Shown one piece after another: positions 6,559 to 12,677 of a stretch of 12,677 bases of DNA (position 1 is its first letter; the number at the start of each line of letters is the position of its first letter). Location of the stretch: the NCBI GenBank assembly GCA_937967425.1, contig CALBST010000040.1:1-12677 (forward strand), in the 5' to 3' direction. Source of the stretch: an uncultured Caulobacteraceae bacterium. GTDB taxonomy: Bacteria; Pseudomonadota; Alphaproteobacteria; Caulobacterales; TH1-2. Both the position numbers and the translations under genes were made by a program. Under the pieces are notes generated by a model, which was given only the letters and a program-made list of their open reading frames with translations, made no database searches and was not told where the DNA came from.

Positions 6559-8478
6559 TTAGAGTTCTTCCCGCTGCGCCGGTCCCTCAGGCAACGATAC
6601 CTGCGGCAACGGACGCTGACGCGGCGCCGGCGTGGTGAGCCCCCGTGCGAGCTTTTGCTCCAGATCGCGGCGGCGGATGGCGTCGGGACGCGCCTCCAGT
6701 GCAGCACGCCACGTTGCGCGCGCCTCCTCGCGGCGATTGAGCCGCCAATAGACGTCGCCCAAATGATCGAGAATTTCCGCGTTAGGATCGTGCGACGAAA
6801 GATCGTTGGCGCGTTCGATCAGCGCCCGCGCTTGCTCGAAGTGGCCATACAGATAGTAGGCCCAGCCGAGACTATCGATCACGGCGTAATCCATCTGGCC
6901 GTAATTGAAGCCGCGCCAGAGCAAGCGATAGCCCTCTTCCAGACCCTCTGGCCGTTGGATCAATGCATAGCCGAGTGCATTGAGGCGCATTACCGAATCC
7001 GGCTGCTCCGCAAACAGGCTGCGCGCCATTTGGATGCCGTCCGACCAGGCGGCCGGATCATCCATCAAGATGGTGACGTAGAGCAGGCGGGTGTCAAAGC
7101 TTGGGTCGGCTTCGTACGCGGCGCGCATGTCGGCGGTGGCGGCGGAGAGGTTGCCGGCGAAGCGGTGCGCGTACGCGCGCCAACCCAACACATCGGCGCG
7201 ATCCTTCGCGTCTTGTGTCATCGTCAGCGCACGATCGAATGCCGGGATGGCGCGATCGGGATGTCCGATGCGGCGATAAACGTCGCCGACCGAGGCAATG
7301 ATCGACCAGCGGTCGCCGGCGATCGCGAGCGCGCGCTCGGCGGCGGCGGCAGCGGCCTCGTCGTTGCCGCGCTCGATCTGAATGGAGGCGCGCACGATCT
7401 CGGCGTCCGGCGCAAATGGGCTCTCGCTGGAGATTTGATCGATGATGCGCTGCGCGCCGTCGATACCGCCGGCGTTCAATGTTTGCTGCGCCGCGTAGAG
7501 GCGCCAATCATCGGAATCGTTGGCCAGGAGACTTCCGATTTGCAGCAACACTGCGCCCGACGTCGACGGCAACCCGCGCGCGGGTTCGCGCTGCGCAATC
7601 AGCGCCGATAGCGTTTCCGCCTGCGTGAGGAGCTCAGAGACGAAAAGCATCCAGCGGCCAGCGGCGCCAACGGAGGTGAGCGGCGCTTCGAACGGCTGCT
7701 GGCCTGCGTCAAGCCGCTCGAGATTGGCGTGCACGTCGATCGCACGCGGCTGGAAACCAAGTACGATGTTGTAATAGCGGCGCGCTTCTTCGGCGCGGCC
7801 AAGACGGTGCGCAACCAACGCGGCACGATAGACGGCGTGGCTGACGCGCGCCGCGTTGAGCACGCGATCGAACTCTTCGCTCGTTTGAGGCTCAGCGTCG
7901 CCGGGCGGCGTCGTATCGAGGCGCTCCACCATCAGTGCGTAAACAGCAGCCGCCTCTTGAAGCCTGCCAGCGGACTCAAACAACAACCCGCGCGCCACTT
8001 CAGGCAACGGCGCCGGCAACATGTCGCTGCCGCGATCGACGCGCTCGACGGCGCGATCGACGTTGCCTTCGGCCGCAATGAGGAACGGCTCCAGCATATC
8101 GGCGAACGAGCCGTTGATGCCGCCAGGCGCGTTCTGCAGGACGGTGCGCGCTTGGGCGTAACGGCCGGCGGCGAGATCATCGGCGAACGCGGCGGTGTAC
8201 CAGATGCCGTCGCTTTCGTTGCGGGCGACGGCGCGGTGGGCCTCGCGAATGAGATAATCGAGATCCGCTTCCAGCAGCGCCGCTTCGGGACTTTCATAGC
8301 TGCGGTTCGCAGCTGCATTCGGAGGAGAGGTCACGCGCAGAGCAGCGACGGGAATTACGCCCGCTTGTTCTCCGGACGATTGCTGAGCCGCCGGCTCGCG
8401 CTTGCTCTCTTGCGCCCACGCGGCATTCGCCGTGACCGCAGCCGCTGCAACACTCGCCGCCAGCAAAGCCCAACGCAT
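6559..8478 (-). CDS. Sec-exported TPR-repeat protein
   Basis: 639 residues. MRWALLAASVAAAAVTANAAWA is a typical Sec signal with likely cleavage after AWA (residue 22), so the protein should be periplasmic or surface-associated. A Gln/Ser/Pro-rich stretch follows, then a long helical body. Recognisable TPR units occur near the middle (RLGRAEEARRYYNIVLGFQP) and from about residue 370 onward; the block 499-614 is paralogous to the downstream lipoprotein. The end is Pro/Arg-rich (TPAPRQRPLPQ) and looks disordered. The ATG at 8478 has AAGGA 7 bases upstream, and the gap to the ETF-QO stop is 37 bases. The TAA abuts the GTG of the lipoprotein gene directly. It probably takes part in an envelope protein assembly together with that lipoprotein; no enzymatic motif is visible. 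Confidence 0.88.
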   Translation of the reverse strand: MRWALLAASVAAAAVTANAAWAQESKREPAAQQSSGEQAGVIPVAALRVTSPPNAAANRSYESPEAALLEADLDYLIREAHRAVARNESDGIWYTAAFADDLAAGRYAQARTVLQNAPGGINGSFADMLEPFLIAAEGNVDRAVERVDRGSDMLPAPLPEVARGLLFESAGRLQEAAAVYALMVERLDTTPPGDAEPQTSEEFDRVLNAARVSHAVYRAALVAHRLGRAEEARRYYNIVLGFQPRAIDVHANLERLDAGQQPFEAPLTSVGAAGRWMLFVSELLTQAETLSALIAQREPARGLPSTSGAVLLQIGSLLANDSDDWRLYAAQQTLNAGGIDGAQRIIDQISSESPFAPDAEIVRASIQIERGNDEAAAAAAERALAIAGDRWSIIASVGDVYRRIGHPDRAIPAFDRALTMTQDAKDRADVLGWRAYAHRFAGNLSAATADMRAAYEADPSFDTRLLYVTILMDDPAAWSDGIQMARSLFAEQPDSVMRLNALGYALIQRPEGLEEGYRLLWRGFNYGQMDYAVIDSLGWAYYLYGHFEQARALIERANDLSSHDPNAEILDHLGDVYWRLNRREEARATWRAALEARPDAIRRRDLEQKLARGLTTPAPRQRPLPQVSLPEGPAQREEL

Positions 8479-8515
8479 TCTTCCGTCCTTTCTCCCGCGT
8501 GTTGCGGGGTGCGGC

Positions 8516-10192
8516 TTACATATTGGCGTAGTTCGGCCCGCCGCCGCCTTCGGGCGTCACCCAATTTATATTCTGGCTTGGGTCTTTGATATCGCACGTT
8601 TTGCAGTGAACGCAGTTTTGAGCGTTAATCTGAAAGCGCGGATTACCCCCTGCCTCATCATAGAGCACTTCGTACACGCCAGCCGGGCAATATCGTGTCG
8701 CCGGCTCGGCGTATTCGGGGAGATTGACCCTGATCGGGATGGTCGGGTCCTTCAGAGTCAGGTGGGCGGGCTGATCTTCTTCGTGGTTGGTGTTCGAGAG
8801 ATAGACCGAGCTCAACTTGTCGAAGGTGATGACGCCGTCCGGCTTTGGGTACGCGATCGGCTTGTAGTTCTTGGCTTTGCCGGTCGAGGCTGCGTCGGTC
8901 TTGCCATGCTTCATGGTGCCGAAGAACGAGAAGCCGCCGAGCAATGTCGTCGTCCACATATCGAACATGCCGATGACGCCGCCCCAGAAGGTGCCGAAGC
9001 GCGAGAGCATCGGCTTGGCGTTGCGCACGCCGAGCAAATCCTTGCGGATTGAGCTCGTCCGATAGCGTTCATCATAGGCTTCCAGCGTATCGCGCTGACG
9101 CCCTTGCGAGAGCGCCTCGAACGCCGCTTCGGCGGCGAGCATCCCAGATTTCATCGCGTTGTGGCTGCCCTTGATGCGCGGCACGTTCACAAAGCCGGCC
9201 GAGCATCCAATCAGCGCGCCGCCCGGGAACGAAAGCCGCGGCACCGATTGCAGACCGCCTTCGGTGATTGCGCGCGCGCCGTAGGCGATGCGCTTGCCGC
9301 CTTCGATGTGCTGGCGAATTTCCGGGTGCAGTTTGTGCTGCTGGAAGATGTCGAACGGCGAGAGGTAGGGGTTCTTGTAGTTCAGGTGAACAACGTAGCC
9401 GACATACACTTGGCGATCGCCGAAGTGATACATGAACGAGCCGCCGCCCGTGTCGTCGTCAAGCGGCCAGCCGACCGTGTGCAGCACCAGGCCCGGCTTG
9501 TGCTGCGCCGCCGGCACCTCCCAGAGTTCTTTGATGCCGATGCCGAACTTCTGCGGCTGTGATTTATCCGCGAGGCCGTACTTGCCCATCAGCACTTTCG
9601 CGAGCGAGCCGCGTACGCCCTCGGCGATAAACACATATTTGCCGTGCAACTCCATTCCGGGCTGATAATCCGGCTTTTTGTGGCCATCCTTGGCGATGCC
9701 GAAGACGCCGGCGACAACGCCCTTCAGCGCACCAGCTTCATCAAACACAGGCTCGGACGCGGCCATGCCGGGATAGATTTCAACGCCAAGCTCTTCCGCT
9801 TGCGCAGCCAGCCACTTCGTTACGTTCGAAAGCGAGACAATGTAGTTGCCGTGATTGTTGAACAGCGGCGGCATCAGGAACATCGGCAGCGATGCGGCGC
9901 CCGCCGGGCCGAGGATCTTGAACTGATCGTCCGTCACCGGCGTTTCGAGCGGGGCGCCCTTTTCTTTCCAGTCAGGGATCAGCTCATTCAGCGAACACGG
10001 ATCGATCACTGCGCCGGAGAGAATGTGTGCGCCAACTTCGGCGCCCTTCTCCAACACCGCGACGCTCACTTCACTTCCAGCTTCAGCCGCGAGCTGTTTC
10101 AGACGTATCGCAGCGGAAAGGCCAGCAGGCCCGGCGCCGACGATGACAACGTCGTACTCCATCGCTTCGCGTTCTGGGGCGTCTTCGGCCAT
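8516..10192 (-). CDS. etfQO: Electron transfer flavoprotein-ubiquinone oxidoreductase (ETF-QO)
   Basis: 558 residues, the usual bacterial length. ETF-QO takes electrons from reduced ETF, charged by acyl-CoA and other dehydrogenases, and reduces ubiquinone at the inner membrane through FAD and one [4Fe-4S] cluster. The FAD loop VVIVGAGPAGLSAAIRL is at about 15-31. The middle holds the family segments FMYHFGDRQVYVGYVVHLNY and FPGGALIGCSAGFVNVPRIK. The C-terminal ferredoxin-like domain supplies Cys502, Cys527, Cys530 and Cys533, with the same 25-3-3 spacing as the human enzyme (561, 586, 589, 592). Two close ATGs exist: at 10198 the GAAGGG abuts the codon, while at 10192 it has a usable spacing of about 7, so I choose 10192. 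It is the first gene of a five-gene operon and divergent from the uracil-DNA glycosylase. Confidence 0.97.
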   Translation of the reverse strand: MAEDAPEREAMEYDVVIVGAGPAGLSAAIRLKQLAAEAGSEVSVAVLEKGAEVGAHILSGAVIDPCSLNELIPDWKEKGAPLETPVTDDQFKILGPAGAASLPMFLMPPLFNNHGNYIVSLSNVTKWLAAQAEELGVEIYPGMAASEPVFDEAGALKGVVAGVFGIAKDGHKKPDYQPGMELHGKYVFIAEGVRGSLAKVLMGKYGLADKSQPQKFGIGIKELWEVPAAQHKPGLVLHTVGWPLDDDTGGGSFMYHFGDRQVYVGYVVHLNYKNPYLSPFDIFQQHKLHPEIRQHIEGGKRIAYGARAITEGGLQSVPRLSFPGGALIGCSAGFVNVPRIKGSHNAMKSGMLAAEAAFEALSQGRQRDTLEAYDERYRTSSIRKDLLGVRNAKPMLSRFGTFWGGVIGMFDMWTTTLLGGFSFFGTMKHGKTDAASTGKAKNYKPIAYPKPDGVITFDKLSSVYLSNTNHEEDQPAHLTLKDPTIPIRVNLPEYAEPATRYCPAGVYEVLYDEAGGNPRFQINAQNCVHCKTCDIKDPSQNINWVTPEGGGGPNYANM

Positions 10193-10219
10193 TTCCATCC
10201 CTTCACGTTCTTCTTGAGC

Positions 10220-10248
10220 TTTATCAAAGCGGTTGCGATGAGGCGCAA
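10220..10248 (-). promoter_or_regulatory. Weak candidate promoter for the etfQO operon
   Basis: On the minus strand TTGCGC (10248-10243) is followed after 17 bases by GATAAA (10225-10220), about 28 bases before the ETF-QO start. Spacing is ideal, but only 3 of 6 and 4 of 6 bases match consensus. A promoter must lie in this roughly 100-base divergent gap, because no other gene precedes etfQO on that strand. This is simply the best candidate I see. Confidence 0.3.
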
Positions 10249-10272
10249 GCTGCCCGCGTCGCTTTGGCGATT

Positions 10273-10284
10273 CGGACGAGTCCG
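10273..10284. repeat. Small inverted repeat CGGAC-GA-GTCCG in the divergent promoter gap
   Basis: Perfect 5-base arms with a 2-base centre, 17 bases before the glycosylase start. It could be a regulator site for either divergent gene, but a palindrome this short arises easily by chance in G+C-rich DNA. A GATTC (CcrM-type GANTC) site at 10269-10273 touches its left edge. The rest of the gap shows no gene or terminator. Confidence 0.25.
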
Positions 10285-10300
10285 TCCATAAGAGCGCGGA

Positions 10301-11149
10301 ATGGAGAACCCAACCGCCTCCCAGGGCGCCGCGCGCGCGTTGCTCGCCTTCTGGCGGGCGGCGGGTGTCGATATGGACGACGCGGAAGCAGTGTTCGCGG
10401 CCAAGCCTTCGACACCGCCAGCGGCGCGGACGCCGCCCGCTGTGGCGCGGGAACCGTTCCGGATCGATCCACCGGCTCCGAAGGCTAAGCCCAAGGCGAA
10501 GCTGCAGCCCGCCGATGACGCGGTAAACACCGCCCGGGCGCTCGCCGCAGCGGCCTCGACCATCGCGGAACTCAGGGCGGCTGTGGACAGGTTCAATGGC
10601 TGCGCGCTGAAGGCGACGGCTCGCAATACCGTATTTTCTGACGGCGTGGACAGCGCCCCGGTGCTGATCCTCGGAGAAGCGCCGGGGAAGGACGAGGACG
10701 AGCAGGGAAAGCCGTTCGTCGGCCGCTCCGGACAGCTCCTGGACAAGATGCTGGCCACCATAGGTCTGGACCGCAAGTCTAACGTACTGATTTCAAATAC
10801 AATCTACTGGCGTCCGCCGGGCAATCGGGATCCGACGCCAGGCGAAACCGTCTCCTGCCTGCCGTTTGTCGAGCGGCTGATCGAGCTTTCACGGCCGAAG
10901 CTCCTGATCCTGACCGGCAAGGCCGCCGCCCATACTGTGCTCAAGCGCGACGATGGTGTGATGAAGCTCCGCGGCCGGAAGCTCCAATACACGCGTGAGG
11001 GGATAAAGGCGCCCGTCAACGCCATGGTCATGCTTCATCCCGCATACCTGCTGCGTCAGCCTCAGCAGAAGCGGCTGGCATGGGCGGATTTGCTGCTCGC
11101 CGAAGCTTGGCTCGAAGAGCTCGGCGTGGCGCGGGAAGCTCATCCCTAA
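10301..11149 (+). CDS. Uracil-DNA glycosylase, family-4-like (COG1573 type), with reduced cysteine set
   Basis: 282 residues. Residues 1-85 are an Ala/Pro/Lys-rich N-terminal extension; the glycosylase fold follows. Family-4 marks are the active-site segment ILGEAPGKDEDEQGKPFVGR (123-142), RPPGNRDPTPGE (171-182) and the second motif HPAYLLRQP (246-254). Uracil excision starts base-excision repair of deaminated cytosine. Classical family-4 enzymes hold a [4Fe-4S] cluster with four Cys. Here the only cysteines are Cys101 (FNGCALK) and Cys186 (TVSCLPF); the partner positions are Phe98 and Trp170 (YWRPP where family 4 has CRPP). The cluster is therefore probably altered or lost. No KRRIH loop of the UdgX type is present. 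The start is firm: an in-frame TAA at 10289 lies just upstream and no other start codon lies between. Lytic transglycosylase follows after 23 bases. Confidence 0.92.
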   Translation: MENPTASQGAARALLAFWRAAGVDMDDAEAVFAAKPSTPPAARTPPAVAREPFRIDPPAPKAKPKAKLQPADDAVNTARALAAAASTIAELRAAVDRFNGCALKATARNTVFSDGVDSAPVLILGEAPGKDEDEQGKPFVGRSGQLLDKMLATIGLDRKSNVLISNTIYWRPPGNRDPTPGETVSCLPFVERLIELSRPKLLILTGKAAAHTVLKRDDGVMKLRGRKLQYTREGIKAPVNAMVMLHPAYLLRQPQQKRLAWADLLLAEAWLEELGVAREAHP

Positions 11150-11172
11150 TCAGGTCTAAACGACGAGCTTCG

Positions 11173-12677
11173 ATGACGTTCCGCCACGCCCTCGCCGCTT
11201 TCACCGTTGCAGCGCTCATGGCCCCTGCCGTGCAGGCCGAGCCGCGCATCCTGGTTCTCACCGAACAGGACGAAGCCGCTTACCGCGACGCCTTCGCCGC
11301 GATCGATTCCGGCGATTGGCGCGGCGTCGGCACCGCGCTGTCGCGCGCAAATGACGACGTGCTCGACGGGGCTGTGCGCGGCAGCATGCTGCTTTCGCGC
11401 TCCTACCGCGCCAGCTGGAGCGATTACACAAGCTGGCTCAGCCGATACGGCGATTATGGGATGGCGTCCGCCGTCTATGACCGCGCCATGGATTCGCGCT
11501 CGCGCCGCGCCCGCCGCGCCGGCACGCGCGCGCCAAGCCCGATCGCTGGCCGTGGCCGCACGCTTCCCGGAACGCCGCCGCCAATTCCGGGCGACACCGC
11601 CGCAGCGCGTGCAGCTATCGAACGCGTCCACGAGCGCATGGGCGCCGCTGATTTCGAGGCCGCGCGCACGATCGCAAGCGCGCAAGTCAACGGACCGCGC
11701 AGCGGCGTCGCGCAATGGCAGCTCGGGCTCATCGCCTATCGCTTGCACGATTACGCCGAAGCGGTTCGCCAATTCGAAGCGTCCGCGCAATGGCCGCATC
11801 ACGGCGGCTGGGCGCGCGCCGGTGTTCACTATTGGGCTGCGCGTTCGCGCTTGGCCGCCGGTGAAACCAATGGCGTCGTGCATCATTTGGAAGCTGCCGC
11901 GCAACGGCCATGGACATTCTACGGCCAGCTTGCCGAAACCCAGCTGGGCCGCGAAACGACGCTGGAATTCAGCGCCCCTGAAATCACCGACGATTCAATC
12001 ACCCGCTTCATCGAGCGCTACCCGGCCGCCCGACGCGCAGCCGCACTCGCTCAGCTTGGCAGGCTCTCCGAAGTGGAATCGGAGCTGCGCCGCCTGCACG
12101 CGGATCTCGATCCGGCGCACGACCGCGCGTTCCTGGCGCTGGCGATCGCACTGCAGGCGCCGGCAGCGCAACTGCGCGTGGCCGAGTACGGCGGACGCGA
12201 CGTCGCCGCTGGCTTCTGCCCGACAACATCCTTTGAACCAGAGAACGGCTTCTCGCTCGATCGCGCGCTGATCTACGCGATCGTGCGCCAGGAGAGCTAT
12301 TTCAACCCCAAGGCTGTCAGCGTTTCGAACGCACGCGGCCTGATGCAACTGCTCCCATCCACTGCCCGCGATATGGATCGCTCTCACAACTATCGCCGTG
12401 CGCCGGCGCCGCTGTTCGAACCTGGGCTGAACATGCGCCTCGGCCAAGATTACTTGCAGTGGCTGATGACCGAGTTTCACAATGACGGCGATCTCGGCCG
12501 CGTGTTCGCTGCTTACAATGGCGGCCCCGGCTGGCTCTCACGCTGGCTGGCGACACAGCCTTCCGATCTCGATCCGCTGCTCGTTCTCGAAATGATGCCG
12601 CGCGCGGAAAGCCGCGACTATGCCGAGCGCTCGCTCTCGCACATGGCGCTCTGCCGCAAACGCTACGGTCAGCCGAC
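11173..12677 (+). CDS. Soluble lytic murein transglycosylase (Slt70-like), 3' end cut by the window edge
   Basis: 501 residues are visible and the frame is open to the last base. It opens with a Sec signal (MTFRHALAAFTVAALMAPAVQA, cleavage near residue 22), placing it in the periplasm. Residues 23-340 form a helical superhelix like the Slt70 U-domain, interrupted by an Arg/Pro-rich linker at about 107-140. The SLT (GH23) domain begins near 360: catalytic Glu374 in YAIVRQESYFNP, then NARGLMQLLPSTA, then AAYNGGPGW (446-454). Such enzymes cleave the MurNAc-GlcNAc bond of peptidoglycan to a 1,6-anhydro product. At most the extreme C-terminus is missing. The ATG has a poor ribosome site and lies 23 bases after the glycosylase stop, so it may be co-transcribed with it. 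A specific slt or mlt symbol cannot be fixed. Confidence 0.93.
   Translation, partial: MTFRHALAAFTVAALMAPAVQAEPRILVLTEQDEAAYRDAFAAIDSGDWRGVGTALSRANDDVLDGAVRGSMLLSRSYRASWSDYTSWLSRYGDYGMASAVYDRAMDSRSRRARRAGTRAPSPIAGRGRTLPGTPPPIPGDTAAARAAIERVHERMGAADFEAARTIASAQVNGPRSGVAQWQLGLIAYRLHDYAEAVRQFEASAQWPHHGGWARAGVHYWAARSRLAAGETNGVVHHLEAAAQRPWTFYGQLAETQLGRETTLEFSAPEITDDSITRFIERYPAARRAAALAQLGRLSEVESELRRLHADLDPAHDRAFLALAIALQAPAAQLRVAEYGGRDVAAGFCPTTSFEPENGFSLDRALIYAIVRQESYFNPKAVSVSNARGLMQLLPSTARDMDRSHNYRRAPAPLFEPGLNMRLGQDYLQWLMTEFHNDGDLGRVFAAYNGGPGWLSRWLATQPSDLDPLLVLEMMPRAESRDYAERSLSHMALCRKRYGQP

Noticed and set aside
6262..7611. Long plus-strand open frame (449 codons) opposite the two TPR genes
   Set aside because: It crosses the junction of two well-supported minus-strand genes, shows no recognisable domain, and is Arg/Ala/His-rich as expected for an antisense frame of G+C-rich coding DNA.
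10264..10292. TTGGCG-17-CATAAG as a promoter for the glycosylase
   Set aside because: The match to consensus is weak and the -10 box would lie only 8 bases before the ATG, implying a leaderless transcript. Not strong enough to list as a feature.
10199..10300. Alphaproteobacterial LexA box (GTTC-N7-GTTC) upstream of the glycosylase
   Set aside because: The GTTC at 10207-10210 is followed 7 bases later by GCTT, not GTTC. No SOS box is supported.
11207..12271. Open frame of 354 codons overlapping the lytic transglycosylase in another frame
   Set aside because: The frame starting at 11173 carries a signal peptide and a complete SLT active site. The alternative is Arg/Ser/Pro-rich without any motif and is a shadow.
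1..12677. Mobile elements, tRNA/rRNA genes, CRISPR arrays, toxin-antitoxin or defence genes
   Set aside because: No transposase, integrase, long repeat, cloverleaf-like segment or spaced repeat array was seen. Gene content is typical of a chromosome core with one small stress-type operon.

Overview
The window looks like chromosomal DNA of an alphaproteobacterium, most plausibly of the Caulobacterales/Hyphomonadaceae type. The grounds are high G+C with strong G/C bias at third codon positions, an ETF-ubiquinone oxidoreductase next to secreted and lipoprotein TPR proteins and ispE, a divergent uracil-DNA glycosylase with an alphaproteobacterial look, and a Slt70-like lytic transglycosylase. This placement is inference from protein character; there is no rRNA or other marker gene. 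I see no mobile element, tRNA, rRNA, CRISPR array or integrase.

Thirteen genes are supported and packing is tight. Bases 1-10192 hold eleven genes, all on the minus strand; the rest is on the plus strand.

Region A (1-2933, minus) is a compact operon that starts from a convincing sigma-70-type promoter (TTGACC, 17 bp, TATATA) overlapped by a small inverted repeat. Its order is ArsR-family regulator, two tandem paralogous SRPBCC/AHSA1 proteins, a DUF1801 protein, an AlkD-like DNA alkylation repair protein, and a VOC (glyoxalase-fold) protein cut by the window's left edge. The last three genes are joined by 1-base stop/start overlaps. It looks like an autoregulated small stress or detoxification operon with an unknown inducer.

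Region B (2952-10192, minus) is a housekeeping operon: ETF-QO, a Sec-exported TPR protein, a TPR lipoprotein, ispE, and a polytopic WbpL/WecA-like sugar-phosphate transferase. The three enzymes share a link to polyprenyl chemistry: ubiquinone as electron acceptor, MEP-pathway precursor synthesis, and undecaprenyl phosphate as acceptor. The two TPR proteins are paralogues in their C-terminal parts and probably act in the envelope.

Region C (10301-end, plus) is transcribed divergently: a family-4-like uracil-DNA glycosylase with only two cysteines, then, 23 bp on, a soluble lytic transglycosylase cut by the right edge.

Most of the window is ordinary core genome. The points most worth a second look are the glycosylase that has lost half of the expected Fe-S ligands, the promoter/operator of the ArsR operon and its mixed cargo, the tandem SRPBCC duplication, and the secreted/lipidated TPR pair between ETF-QO and IspE. 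I found no clear new defence or mobile system.
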